Source: Galeopsis tetrahit
Taxonomy: Eukaryota; Streptophyta; Magnoliopsida; Lamiales; Lamiaceae
Length of the DNA: 64,000 nt
Direction of reading: 5' to 3'
Assembly: GCA_963675135.1 (NCBI GenBank)
Contig: OY776129.1
Span: 61,567,028 to 61,631,027 of the forward strand
Part shown: piece by piece, positions 23,401 through 35,514 of the stretch
Layout: every line of letters starts with the position of its first letter
Numbering within the stretch: the stretch's first letter is position 1
Notes under the pieces: model-generated
The model's database searches: none
Told to the model about the DNA's origin: nothing
Seen by the model: only the letters and a program-made list of their open reading frames with translations
Program-made: the position numbers and the translations under genes

Positions 23401-26138
23401 TTAAGAGGGTGGGGATGATGAGCTTATCTGATAGGACGAGAAATGAATCGGATATGAAGAAGAAGAATCGCGGGGTTTGGGGTTGGGGAAAGCAGGTAAC
23501 GAGAATCCTGATGATGCTGCAGTTGCAATTTGGGTAGCACGAACTTGTTCGTGCATTTGCCAACCCCATGTAGGCACTTCTTGTGAAGAACAAACCATCT
23601 CCTTTCCTGCCCTTTCCTGCAATGCAATATTCGTTCTTTTTTAGACACACATCTTATCCAACGTGCAAGTTGCCACCCAAAACGCCTTTTTGAACAATAT
23701 TCGATATGCTTACCTCATAGTTAGGGGCAAATTTAGGATTTAGACCAGGCAATAACATTGGATGCTCGGATCTTACTTCAGAGTTTTCCAAATGGAGCTG
23801 CAAAACAAAAGAAAGAAACATCTCGATTACCTTCCCTATTAATTCTCATTGATTATAAAAGTAGCGAGGTAAAGAGCTCTCAACTTTACCTTCAACAATC
23901 TTGCATTTTGAACGTCGCAGGGATTGAACTGAAAACACCCCAACTTCCCACTCTCACCCGTGGACGAGCTTGACATCCCCAGGTTCAAATCAAGATCATC
24001 TTGTCTACCTGTCAACAATTCACACAACTCCATATTAGGAATTAATATACAAGAGTTAATTCTCAACCTCTCTACAAGTTCAGACTTTTAGGTGAGACGG
24101 AATTCTTTCACTCCAATCAGGCAAAATTAAGCTGGCACTTGGTTCAAAATTTTCAATGGTTGAACTACAATGAGAATGATGGTTACATTATTAGTGAGAT
24201 GCTCTAATCTTGGAATAAATTGAGGGGAAAAAATAATTGTTGGTTGAAGAATACTTAAATGATTAAGGAGAAATGATTACAGGGTAGGAGGTAGTAAATC
24301 AAAATGGGGGTAATGTAACTTATTTTGAGTCTCATTACCTCGTACGAAGTACGATGAAAGTGAATTGATCATCATTTATTCCCATTAACCGCCACAATTA
24401 TCATATATTTTCATTACCATTTACATTGAAGAATTATGAACCAAGCGCCACTAATTTATATATGCTACAATGCAAGGGAATCTACCTTCTTTATGTGGTT
24501 CCGAAATCATCTCTGCATCATACGTGCTCGACTCAAAATTGGTAACTGCATCCCTGCCACTGCACTTGATGGCCGCCTTGTCGTAAGCCCTGATTTGTAA
24601 AAGGGAGGAGAAGAGTTGGATCAGAGACCCTCCTATATATTAAGGTTGATACTTACGCCCCGTAAAGGTCTGACTATTAACACCCACAAAATTACACTAT
24701 ACAACCACCTTATAGTTGGTTGAAAAATGTGGTACATAGTTATGAGTGTATATATAAAGTAAATTGGGGGTGTTAATAGTCGCGCCCTTCACGTAATAAA
24801 CTTCAATATAATTAGGACCTTGCTGCTTCTACTTCAGTGTCGAATAGCCCAAGATAAATATACCTGCAGTGAATCGCAATCCTCACTAAGAAAATACCAT
24901 TACCATGCCCAAACTATTTTTTCTCAACTAGTTTAATTACAACCTTAATATCATCCATCGTCTATACAACAAAGCAATTATTCGTGTACGTAAAACAATC
25001 AAATCTTCGATATCTACAACAAAACACAGCTACAAAAGAGAGCATAGCATGAGCATGATCAAGAATGCAATAAATGGCTTACTTCTTTCCAAGAAACTGC
25101 CCCATTCGAGCTTCCCAACGCCCGCATTTGTGTAGAGTTACGCCTCTGTATTTAGAACTCCCTCGCGAGAAACCAGTGCTCTGTCTACGAAGTATATGCA
25201 CGAATTCCTCTTTTGACAGATTCTTCGTCTGCATCCATCAAAACTATCAGAAAACCTCGTTTTACATCAAATTAAGGCATGTATTGATTTTTACATGAAT
25301 TCTAATCTTACTCACCTGTTTCAAATCCTCCTCATAATCACTGAGGCTGAAATTGATATCAGCTTCAACGCCCCGGAATTGTATTGCAGCTCTATCATAA
25401 GCTCTGGTGGTATCATTAACAAAGTTAACAACAACTCCTACTACATTATATATAGCTAATTACCAAATTTATATGAAAGAAAGAATACCTAGCAGCAGAA
25501 AGAGCAGTGTCAAATCCACCTAATTCACAGAAGAAATATGCATAAGAAAAAAAAATTGGAAATTGATTGAATTAAAATGCTAAATACTGCAAATAATAAT
25601 TGGAATCATGTTGGTACCTAAATACACTTGTTTCCCACAGTCCCTGCATCAAAAATTAAGTGAAAAAACAGAGAAATAAAATTAATTGATTTCTTTTTTT
25701 AATAAAATAAAATAAAGAAAATGCTACTCCAATTATAGGGTACCATATATGTGACTCCCATCTCCCAGTTCTTCTATAGAAAGTAACCCCCCTGTACTGT
25801 GAGCTTCTAGACCTTGGTCCCCTGCGGCTCTTCCTCGCTTGCACTTGTGGTACCTGCTGCTGCGGTTGTTGTACCACCGCCACCCGACTCACCGGGTCAC
25901 CACCGAGTCGACTCACCGGAAACAGCTCCCGGGTCACCAAACCCGACCCATGATCACGGACCGGATCATTGGCGCTGACGATGCCAAAGTTGAATGTGGC
26001 GGCGCGTGTGGAGCACGTGTCGTCGTTGCTTGAGCTAGTTTCTCCGTTCACCACCGACGAAACTGACGTCGCCGGAGATAGTTCCGTCGTCATCTCCGCC
26101 TTCCCATTGGAATCTACGCTCAGATTGAGATCAAACAT
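23401..26138 (-). CDS. TOE1-like: AP2-family transcription factor of the TOE/RAP2.7 type (euAP2, miR172-regulated)
   Basis: Ten exons on the minus strand: 26138-25744, 25643-25618, 25519-25489, 25403-25316, 25228-25083, 24863-24819, 24589-24486, 24008-23890, 23797-23714 and 23616-23401, giving 417 aa. The start MFDLNLS is the conserved N-terminal motif; an in-frame ATG at 26,204 lies upstream in a CT-rich leader and is less likely. Residues include VTRELFPVS, a basic KSRRGPRSRSSQ region, AP2 domain 1 (about 114-175), the linker VHILRRQSTGFSRGSSKYRG, AP2 domain 2 (about 206-263) and DLDLNLG (283-289), an EAR-type repression motif. The 26- and 31-base micro-exons inside AP2 domain 1 keep phase. 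Family members are nuclear repressors of flowering, lowered by miR172 with age. It is slightly shorter than the roughly 450 aa Arabidopsis TOE1; TOE2 is the alternative orthologue. Confidence 0.93.
23502..23522 (-). promoter_or_regulatory. miR172 target site in the last TOE exon
   Basis: On the minus strand the 21 bases read CTGCAGCATCATCAGGATTC followed by T, covering codons for about residues 378-384 (TAASSGF). This is the canonical euAP2 miR172 site. The + strand differs from the common miR172 sequence only at one G:U-compatible position and at the last base. Confidence 0.9.
24655..24798. mobile_element. Small TIR element (MITE) in a TOE intron
   Basis: The intron between coding exons 6 and 7 holds inverted ends: GACTATTAACACCC on the left and GGGTGTTAATAGTC on the right, each next to GGC/CCC-rich outer bases. 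The same motif with one change (GACTATCAACACCC) opens the larger element at about 29,005-36,080, so the two are related. Boundaries are approximate. Confidence 0.55.
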
Positions 26139-26141
26139 TTT

Positions 26142-26353
26142 CCCTCTCTCTCTCTCTCTAAATATGAAGTTGTGAAGAGAGTTAGTTTCTCTGTCTGTGT
26201 ACAAGACTAGGTATAGGCAGACATTAGATTAAGAATGGGAAATGGTTGGAATTTCAAAGAGGAAAAGATGAAGAATATATATATGACATTCAATATTTAT
26301 AGCATTTTTATATTCGTATACGCTGACACTGACACACATAGTCACATTATTAT

Positions 26354-26394
<41 letters not shown>
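26142..26394 (-). promoter_or_regulatory. TOE 5' leader and proximal promoter with CT/GA tracts
   Basis: Just upstream of the TOE ATG is a CT run on + (about 26,143-26,159; GA on the transcribed strand). A TATATATAT stretch near 26,274-26,284 could serve as a TATA box. A (GA)n microsatellite covers 26,359-26,394. GA/CT tracts are common in plant core promoters. The transcription start is not determined. Confidence 0.4.
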
Positions 26395-26398
<4 letters not shown>

Positions 26399-27263
26399 TT
26401 GTGAAGAGGGTCGACTACAGTGCAAGTATTAGTATACTAATAATTTGTCCTAAGACTAATTTTAACGTTTGGTTGGTCGAATTTTACTGCCCGAAATGGG
26501 CAACTGGATGGATTTCTCTGTCTTCATTTGGTCGGACCATTTTTTTTCTTTTAATTCCTCTCTTATAAACTTTTATTACTCTACAATTATAATATGGACT
26601 CCACTTTATGCATATGGATTTTAGCACGAGCTTCCTTTTTTTCCCGAAAGAGAAAGGCAAAAATAAAAGAAAAACAGGCTTGTTTTAATTTAAACCAAAA
26701 TACTTTTTCCCATTAAATTTTTTTTTATAATGGGATGGGAGAGGGAGATTACTCTTTAAATAGAGGGTATAAAGAATATTTTACCACCCATTTTTCACGT
26801 AACTCTGAAAAAATTTAGCACTGAAATGTAAAAAAAAATTGTTTTAAAAAAAATAGGTATAAAAAACACACAAGATTAAAAAAAAACTTTTAAAATAAGT
26901 ATGAAATGTATACATATGAACCATTCATATACATATCATGCACAAAATTTACAGGTACGAATTGTGCATAAAATGTGCACATGACATTTGTATTTTATTC
27001 ATAACAAGAAAAAAAAAAGCATTTTGTCACACAGTCAAAACCATTTTTATATATATAAAAGTAGGCTCCCAAAATCTCAGAGCCCAGGGCGATCGCCCCT
27101 ACCGCCCTGCCTCAGGGCCACCCTGGTCCGAGTAACTTTTATTTTTAGTTTGTCTAAATTAAAGTTTTTTTTTTAACTATTTTCTTTCACATTTTATTAT
27201 AATTTATATTTTTCTCTTTTTTAATCATATAACTTCAATTTACTTATTTTATCATATTTTATA
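26395..27263. other. Intergenic, upstream of TOE
   Basis: AT-rich with no gene. A short GC-rich island at 27,078-27,130 contains the palindrome GGGCGATCGCCC and looks like a transposon end, but I found no partner end. Confidence 0.3.
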
Positions 27264-27843
27264 CTCCCTCCATCCATGAAATGTAGTCTCATTGGAGTGT
27301 GGCACATGTTTTAAGAAAAAGACAGATAAAGTAGATAAGTAAGGGTATTGTAGGGTTCATTGTAAATAAATTGATTGTCAATTTGAGTAATTAAGGGCAT
27401 GTTTGTTTTGAGACTCACACGTCCGATAACGTCCCACATCCTGTTCTAGTTCGGGATTTTACATTCGAATTTCAACATCCAACTTCATCCACCCCTAAAA
27501 ATACTTATATACAGTATTTTACTATTATAATAATACAACATCACTCACTTTTACTAATTGATTTGATATAAAGTTATATTTTATAATACAACATCACACC
27601 CTCTTACACAATTGATTTGACATAAAGTTACATCTTATCCTACTTAACATCCCAAAATAAACATACACAATCAATATTCATCAAGATTTTTCCATCCGAA
27701 TTCCCCTCATTCTACATAATCCCAAAATAAACATCCCCTAAAGTGATGGTTGAAGGGTGATAGTTTTTATAAAGGATATGAGAGTATATTTTGTGGACAA
27801 AAGATATAAGACAAATGAGACTATTTTTCGTGGACGGAGGGAG
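27264..27843. mobile_element. Stowaway MITE interrupted by a Tourist MITE
   Basis: Left end CTCCCTCCATCC and right end GGACGGAGGGAG, with TA on both sides (27,262-27,263 and 27,844-27,845). The inner flanks also pair (ATGAAATGTAGTCTCATT against AATGAGACTATTTTTCGT). Without the nested element it is about 233 bp. Confidence 0.8.
27395..27738. mobile_element. Tourist (PIF/Harbinger) MITE, family member 1, inverted
   Basis: Inverted ends GGGCATGTTTGTTTTG and CAAAATAAACATCCCC, with TAA on both sides (27,392-27,394 and 27,739-27,741). The first bases (GAGACTCACACGTCCG) match the far ends of the elements at 34,299-35,330 and 60,952-61,323, so this copy lies in the opposite orientation. Confidence 0.8.
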
Positions 27844-27845
27844 TA

Positions 27846-29004
27846 ACATGCATGTGTATTCAAATTTGAAAGTTTATGAGTAACTCTCATGAAATGGAGG
27901 AAGTAATATTTTAATACGAGGAAAGATTCCCCCACCAATTTAAAAGTTGCAGCAAAATAGGTGGTGCCAGTTCCCAGGATCATCATTCGATTGGAAATTA
28001 ATTAGAGTTAATAGATATTTCATTTTTTTAGTTAGTATAATTATTGTTTAGTTTCTAAATCATTTTAGCTCCCATATTAATTGCACATTGAGTCCATCAA
28101 ATTATTTATCTCCCAATTTTTTCGAAAAAAATCATATTATGGAATTTTCATTTCAAAATTCATGCTATTACGCGTGTTAGTAAATAAAACAAGCAAATAT
28201 TTTTAAAAAGAAAATAAAACACTCAATCAAGTTAATTATTCATTGCTGTTGTAAATAGAACATGATCGTGTGATTACTAAAATAAAAATAAAAATACAAG
28301 TATAATAATCTTTTCTTTTTCAATTGATTAGAAAATTTGTGTACGAGGGTTTCATACATTAGACGGAGCCTCATCTCTAACCTCTGTTCCCCTCTAAATT
28401 ATGATTGGGTTGGAGTCCCTTGATTCATGAATTATTTTATAAAGTAAATGAGACCATTTTATAAAAGTATTTTTTTTTTAAATATAAGTAATAAATTTTG
28501 TGTGAAATGATTTTATGGTGAGATAAATAGAATTTGAATATAAGTGCTATTACAAGTGTAAGTGCTAATATTTGCTAACTCAGTAAAACCATCTTAGCGT
28601 AATACAAACCGAAAGTGTTGTACTAATGTATCCCCAATCCTGTCTTAACTAAATCTTAAAGGCAATTTTGGTGCCACACTATTAACTTTCAGATTAACCA
28701 TGCACAACAGAGAATACGAAAAATGCGATTATAAGAATTTTTAATTGTCCCAAATCATCATGTTAAACCACCAAAATGTTCCAATTTCGAAATATGTTGG
28801 AGTATTTAAAATTTGATTAATTTTGAAATATGTCAACGAAATGATGGTGAATTATTGTCCGTTGATGAAAGCATGAGCTATAATAGCTTAGATTGGAAGA
28901 CTTATGGCGGTAGCGTGAAATATATAGGCGTAATTTCACATATTATTATATCAAAGTTTATATATATCTAACTTAAATGTAATTATTATTTTTATATTAA
29001 AATA
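27846..29004. other. Intergenic, no gene seen
   Basis: AT-rich, with only short frames and no recognisable element. Confidence 0.35.
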
Positions 29005-29056
29005 ATTTTGCAAAAGGGTGGGACTATCAACACCCAAATCACACTCCATTAGTTAT

Positions 29057-29327
29057 TGTAAATGATCTAATCACAGATCATCCTTCTTCATTGTGAAGGG
29101 AAAAGATGAACACAATAGAACAATGGAATTCTTAGATTGAAAAGGAAACCAGTTTTGATTTACAAAGATGAGAAATTGTGTTATCCAACTTACTAATCTC
29201 AAACAAACATATATAGGCTGAGATTAGTAACTAACTAACTAAATAACTACCCTTAGAAGGGTGTACAAACTAACTACTAGAAGTGTACAAACTAACTACT
29301 AGAAGTGTATATACTAAAACCCTTTAG
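29057..29327 (-). repeat. 3' LTR of copia element 1
   Basis: 271 bp, identical base for base by eye to the LTR at 33,851-34,121. It contains a short internal duplication (ACAAACTAACTACTAGAAGT). Confidence 0.93.
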
Positions 29328-32300
29328 ACCCCCCCTCAAAATGGGAATGGATATTGATCAAGCCCATTTTGGAAAGATGTGTGCCAAAGAGAGCAGGTGC
29401 CATTGGTTTGGTGAGCATATCAGCCAAATTTTGCTCAGTGGGAATGTGAACCAGCTGGAGAAGGCCTTCTTGGATCTTTTCTCTTGTAAAGTGGTAGTCC
29501 AAAGAGATGTGCTTTGTTCTTTGGTGAAGACAAGGGTTGTGAGCTATTGAGAAGGCACTTTTGCTGTCTGTGTACATGGATGAAGGAGTAGAATGTTGAA
29601 TCTTCAAGTCTGCAAGGATGTAGTGGATCCATTGGAGTTCACATGATGTTGAAGCCAAAGCTCTATACTCAGCCTCAGCAGAAGACCTACTGACAGTGGT
29701 TTGTTTCTTGGATTTCCAAGAAATAAGTGAGTTCCCCAAATAAATGCTATAACCTGTTATGCTCCTTCTAGTTTGTATGCATCTAGCCCAATCTGAATCA
29801 GAAAAGGCATGTAGCTTGAAAGAATTATGTTTAGGATAGAAAATACCAGTACCTGGACTACCTTTGATGTACCTAAGGACTCTGTGCACAGCAGTTAAGT
29901 GAGCCTCAGTGGGTGATTGCATGAATTGGCTCAATGTTTGGACTGCATAAGAGATGTCAGGTCTAGTAATAGTTAAGTAAAGAAGTTTACCAATTAATCT
30001 TCTGTATTGGTCTGGATGTTGGAGGAGCTGAGATTGAGGATCAAAGGCTATAGAGGAATCCATTGGTGTAGAGCAGGGTTTACACCCTAGATAACCAGTG
30101 TCATGAAGGAGATCAAGAGCATACTTCCTTTGGCATAAGGACATACCTTTGTCATTTCTGGCAATTTCAATGCCTATAATATACCTTAAAGTACCCAGGT
30201 CCTTAATAGTGAACTTGTCATGTAAACACTTCTTGACAGAATTAATAATATGGAGACTAGTGCCAGTGACAATAAGGTCATCAACATAGCAAAGAACAGC
30301 AGTAAAATCATGTTTTTCTTGTCTAGTAAAGAGAGAAGTATCAGCTTTAGATTGTGTAAAGCCTAAGGACAATAAAATGAAGTAAGCTTGGTAAACCATT
30401 GTTTAGATGCTTGTTTCAAACCATACAAACTTTTGTTTAACCTACAAACTCTCTTATCATGTGAAGCAAAATAACCAGGGGGGGGGGTCATATATATCTC
30501 TTCCACCAAATCACCATGAATGAAAGAATTGTTAACATCTAATTGATGAACATGCCAATTTTTAGAAGTAGCAACAGCAAGAAGAATTCTAACAGTAGTG
30601 ATTTTGGCCACAGGAGAGAAGGTATCAAAATAATCTATGCCCTCTTGTTGAGTATAGCCTTTAGCAACCAACCTAGCTTTATACCTTTCAATAGAGCCAT
30701 CAGAGTTGTACTTAATTTTATAAACCCATCTACAGCCTATACAATGTTTACCTAAAGGTAGATTAACAAGAGTCCAAGTATGATTCTTTTCTAAAGCATC
30801 AATTTCAATTTTCATTGCATTGACCCAATTTTGGTCCAAGACAGCTTGTTTATAGGTGGTGGGCTCTTGTTGTTGAGAGATGGAGGCTGTAAAAGTTTTA
30901 TAATTGGAAGCCAACCTATCAGTGGAAAGAAAAGACTGAATGGGATAGTGATTATCTGAAAGGGAAAGATTGGTTTTGGTATGATCAATGGAGGCAGGAA
31001 GGGTGGTTTCATAGACTTTAAGGTAGGCAGGTTGTGTTTTAGTTCTAGAGGGCCTTGTGGGTGGTGGAACTTCTATATCATGTGTAACAGAAGAGGGGAT
31101 AAGAGCATTGTCATCAAGAATGGGTGGAGTACCTTCATCAAGAATGGGTGGAGTAGAAGTAGTGGGAATGGGAGCAGAATGGATGGATATCTCATTCAGA
31201 AGATCAATGTGAGGATCAATGTCATTATCACTATCATCATCATCAGTAGATATAGGGAGAGATTGAACAGTTGGTGTGTTGATGTTAGCAAAGGGGAAAA
31301 CAGTCTCAAAAAACTTCACATTTCTAGAAATAAAAAATTTTCCAGATTGAAGATCTAAAAGTTTGTATCCTTTGGTGCCAAAAGGATAACCAATAAACAC
31401 ACATTTAGTGGCCCTAGGATCAAACTTTTGTCTATGAGATACAAGAGTGTTAGCAAAACATAAACAACCAAAAGTTCTAAGAGAAGAGTAGTCAGGTTTT
31501 ATCCCATACAATATTTCAAATGGAGACTTGTGCTTGAGAATAAAAGATGGGATTCTATTGATGATAAAAGCAGCAGTTTTAATACTTTCACTCCAATAGA
31601 TCAAAGGGAGAGAAGATTGGAACATAAGAGCCCTAGCTACTTGGAGAAGATGTTGGTGCTTTCTCTCAACAAGCCCATTTTGTTGAGGTGTTTCAACACA
31701 AGAGGTTTGATGTATGATTCCTAATTTATGAAAGAAGTCAAGTAAGATAAATTCAGAACCATTATCACTCCTTAGTGTCTTAATCTTAGTACCAAATTGG
31801 GTAAGCACCATATTATAAAAGTTCTCTAAAGAATGTTTAACATCACTTTTAGCCTTTAGAAGATAGACCCAAGTACATCTACTGAAATCATCCACAATTG
31901 TCAAGAAGAATTTATGGCCAGTGGCAGAGCATATAGAAAAAGGACCCCAAACATCACAATGAATTAATTGAAATGCATAAGAGGAAGTAGAAGAGCTTAA
32001 AGGAAATGGTTTCTTCTTTTGCTTAGCCAATGGACAAATGTAGCAATTATTATGCATAGCAGTACTTTTTACATTCAGTTCAGGGATGTGTTGCAAACAC
32101 TTTCTAGAAGTATGACCTAGTCTATTATGTCATAGATCAAACTTACAGGTGTCAAGCTTAGAACTACCAGAACAGAAAGTAGAAGACTCCAAGGCAGTGG
32201 CTGGTTGAGGAGATGTGTGAAGAAGATACAAGCCTCTCTCTTGCTCAGCAGTACCAATCACCTTCTTGCTCATGTTGTCCTGCAAAACACAATGTGAGGA

Positions 32301-33737
32301 CAGAAAACTAGCAGTGCAATTAGAATATCTAGTCAAATGGCTAATGGATAATAGGTTGAAGGTGAAATCTGGTACATACAAGACATTATACAAAGTGAAA
32401 TGTTCATTAATAGTGATATTTCCCATGTGTGTGGCAGTGGAGATTGCATTATTGGGGAGAGACACAAGGATATTGGTTACACAGGGAGGTGTAGAAAACA
32501 TGGAAAGATTAAAGACCATGTGATCTGTGGCTCCAGTGTCCAATATCCAAGTGGTCAAAGAAGAAGATTTAAGACAAAAGGGAGAAGTCATACCAGAAGT
32601 GGAAGGGTGGGTAGTATCCTCATTGGGAACAGTGATGGCACCAGCTACAGAGTGAGATGAATCTCTGTTGCTACCTGGCAAAGGAGGCTTGGAAGAGCTC
32701 ACAAAATTGTTATATATCTCAGGATGGATAAGGGGGTTTGATAAGTCCTTCTCAGGGAGAGTGTTGAGGTGGTTGCTGGCAGATTTGTTGATGACTTTAG
32801 AAGGAGGTGCTCTAGGTCCTTTCCATCCAGGGGGAAAGCCAATGATGTGAAAACATCTATCAATTGTGTGGCCCAAGCCATCACAGTGACCACATTTAAG
32901 AGGTTTCTTCCTATCTCTATAGAATCTAACATTTTTGGAATTCATAGCAATAGATTCAAGATGAATAGGTTCAGGGGTGAGTAAAAGACTTTTCTGAGAT
33001 TCTTCTTGGAGTAAAAGGCCATAGATTTTGGACAAAGGGGGAAAAGGAGATTGGAGTAGAAATTGACTCCAAATAGCTGAGTAAGAATCATGCAGTCCAA
33101 GCAAAAATTTCATCACAGAATCTTGTTCTTGGGTGTTGGACATTAGTTTAGGTAAATCACAGGTGCAAGAATCCATAACACCACAAGAACATTTAAGAAG
33201 AGGCCTAAAACTAAGGTATTCATCCCATAATGCCTTAAATTGATTATAATAGCTAACAAGAGATTGAGAACCTTGAGTAATGGAGCTTAAGGATTTTTCT
33301 AAGTGGTAGACTCTAGTACCATCAGACAAAGCATACCTAAGCTTCAATTCATCCCATACATCTTTAGCAATGGAAAAATACTCTAAGGTTCTCTTAATAG
33401 CAGGTATTATCGAATTCAATATCCACATAAGAACAAGGTCGTTGGCTCTTACCCAGGCGGCATAAATGGCCGGTTCTTTATCTGCATCAGGAATGGGCAG
33501 GGAACCATCGATGAGGCGACTCTTGTTCTTCACACTGAGCCCTCGTTTGATGGCGTGACTCCAAGAGACGTAGTTCGTTCCATCAAGAGGTTCAAGAACG
33601 ATCGCCACCGCCGGATTTGCGTTCTGGTGCAGCGCCAATGGAGAAAAGGGGTTGAGGGCTGGGTCGAGGGAAGTGGTGTTTGTTATCACCGTGGTGGTAT
33701 TAGAGGCGGAGGAATTGAGAGGATCGGTATTCGCCAT
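29314..33737 (-). pseudogene. Copia gag-pol polyprotein with one nonsense codon and one frameshift
   Basis: Frame 1 runs 33,737-32,130: Gag with LDGTNYVSW, a CCHC knuckle (CGHCDGLGHTIDRC) and the protease motif WILDTGATDHM. It stops at a TGA (32,132-32,130) at the position where the integrase-flanking HNRLGH motif normally has tryptophan. The same frame reopens and runs to 30,363 with the HHCC region (YICPLAKQ), integrase core acidic residues (HCDVWGP, LRSDNGSEF, NGLVERKHQ) and the start of reverse transcriptase. Near 30,370-30,385 the frame shifts by one base. The last frame, to 29,314, carries YVDDLIVTGT and RNase H (SSAEAEYRALA, ADMLTKP). The element therefore needs enzymes supplied in trans. 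Confidence 0.9.
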
Positions 33738-33850
33738 GGATGCCGGCGATGAAGAGCAGAATCGCCAAAAATCAAAGAATTCGAAGCCCTAGAAAAGAGG
33801 GAAACAATCGATTCTTGAAGGATCGAACAATTATCCGGAAACTGATACCA

Positions 33851-34121
33851 TGTAAATGATCTAATCACAGATCATCCTTCTTCATTGTGAAGGGAAAAGA
33901 TGAACACAATAGAACAATGGAATTCTTAGATTGAAAAGGAAACCAGTTTTGATTTACAAAGATGAGAAATTGTGTTATCCAACTTACTAATCTCAAACAA
34001 ACATATATAGGCTGAGATTAGTAACTAACTAACTAAATAACTACCCTTAGAAGGGTGTACAAACTAACTACTAGAAGTGTACAAACTAACTACTAGAAGT
34101 GTATATACTAAAACCCTTTAG
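33851..34121 (-). repeat. 5' LTR of copia element 1
   Basis: The partner of 29,057-29,327, with no difference seen. It should carry the element's own promoter. Confidence 0.93.
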
Positions 34122-34298
34122 AGTTATACACACCTCACTAAAATTTAAAATACTAAACACACCCCATTTTTTTCTATTATACTCTTCTTCGTTCAAAATC
34201 TCATTCCCCATTTAAAATTCTTTTCTTACTAAACACACCCCATTTAACATTTTCTCCTCCTGCTCTCTAATTTACCAACACACCCCCATTAACATTTA

Positions 34299-35180
34299 GG
34301 ACATATTTGTTTTGGGATTATGTAGGATGGGAGAGATGGGGATGGGAAATTCTGAATGGTGAAATCCTGATAAATAGTGATTATGTGTGTTTGTTTTGGA
34401 ATGTTGAGTAGAATAGGACGTAACTTTATGTCAAATCAATTATATAAAAATGAGTGATGTTATATTATTATATTAATTATTTGAAAAGTATAGTAATAAT
34501 TGAATGATTTGAGTAATTAGTAGACGATAAAATTATTATAAAATTATACGAGGGTGCAAATAAAATAATATAAATAAATTTACGTTAAACATATAATTAA
34601 TTTTGGACTTCGTATATATACAAAAGTGTGTAATTGGGTCATAAAAGTGTGAATTATACAACTCAATAACCTTATTCGTCCAATCATAAGTAGGGGTGTA
34701 AGTGAGCCGAGCCAACTCGCGAACTACTCGTGCTCGACTCGGAAAAAGATCGAAATTGACTCGAAGTTAATCGAGTTAAGTCGAGTTTCGAGCTACTCGA
34801 GTAGCTACTGAATTCGAGTTCGAGCTTATAAATACTCGGCTCGAAAGGCTCGTGAGCCTAATCGAGCTTGAACAATATTTACTATTTTTCCATTAATATA
34901 TAATTTATATTTATATACAGATAATCGAACTCGAGTTTATTTTAAAAAAATATATGTTTTAATTTATTATTTATTTTGAATATTATATAGGTATCGAGCC
35001 GAGCTCGAGTTTATCGAGTCGAGCTCAATCATGAAATTTTAGACTCAGTAGAGACGTTGAGTTTAAAATTAATTTATTCGGTTGGGTGCGAGTTTGAAAT
35101 TTATTATGAGATAAGAGAAAAATAGAAAATGGTGTTAGGTGTGATTTTCAAGAAAGTAATATATTGATAAGTTGTATTAG

Positions 35181-35217
<37 letters not shown>

Positions 35218-35330
35218 GGGTGAATGTGATTGGATGGTGAAATCTGAATGTTAAATCCCGAATTAGAACAAGACGGAGGACGACGTTTTGTTCCACGTCT
35301 GGACGGGTGAGTCCCAAAACAGACATGCCC
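34299..35330. mobile_element. Tourist MITE, family member 2, enlarged
   Basis: Inverted ends GGACATATTTGTTTTGGGAT and GTCCCAAAACAGACATGCCC, with TTA on both sides (34,296-34,298 and 35,331-35,333). It is about 660 bp longer than its relatives because of an inner stretch (about 34,690-35,100) rich in CGAG/CTCG palindromes, starting AGGGGTGTAAGTGAGCCGAG, probably another nested MITE. A (TA)n run sits at 35,182-35,214. Confidence 0.75.
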
Positions 35331-35514
35331 TTAAGGTTTATATATAGATATTTTAATTTTGATTTGTTTAGATGATTTTGAGTGATAATATTGTAACCAC
35401 CTAGTTATTAAATACATTGTGTAATGATTCCATAAAAAATTGAGTTTGATATGCTAAGATGTTGTTTTTACTCTCGTTTTTGCACATTTTTACTGTCAAA
35501 TCTATTATTATGTT

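Larger units (their letters stand above)
29057..34121 (-). mobile_element. Full-length Ty1/copia retrotransposon, very young, coding region broken
   Basis: Two 271 bp LTRs bound the element and AGTTAT flanks it (29,051-29,056 and 34,122-34,127). On the minus strand the base after the 5' LTR begins TGGTATCAG, the primer-binding site for initiator tRNA-Met. A polypurine tract (GAGGGGGGGTC) precedes the 3' LTR. The interior encodes gag, protease, integrase, reverse transcriptase and RNase H in the copia order. It lies inside the older TIR element that starts at about 29,005. Confidence 0.95.

Noticed and set aside
32130..32132. Programmed stop readthrough between gag-protease and integrase in the copia
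   Set aside because: The TGA replaces a tryptophan at a conserved motif and lacks the CTA or CGG context of known leaky stops, so a simple mutation is more likely.
30981..33752. Several 64-125 codon frames on + across the copia element
   Set aside because: They are antisense shadows of the gag-pol frame on minus.
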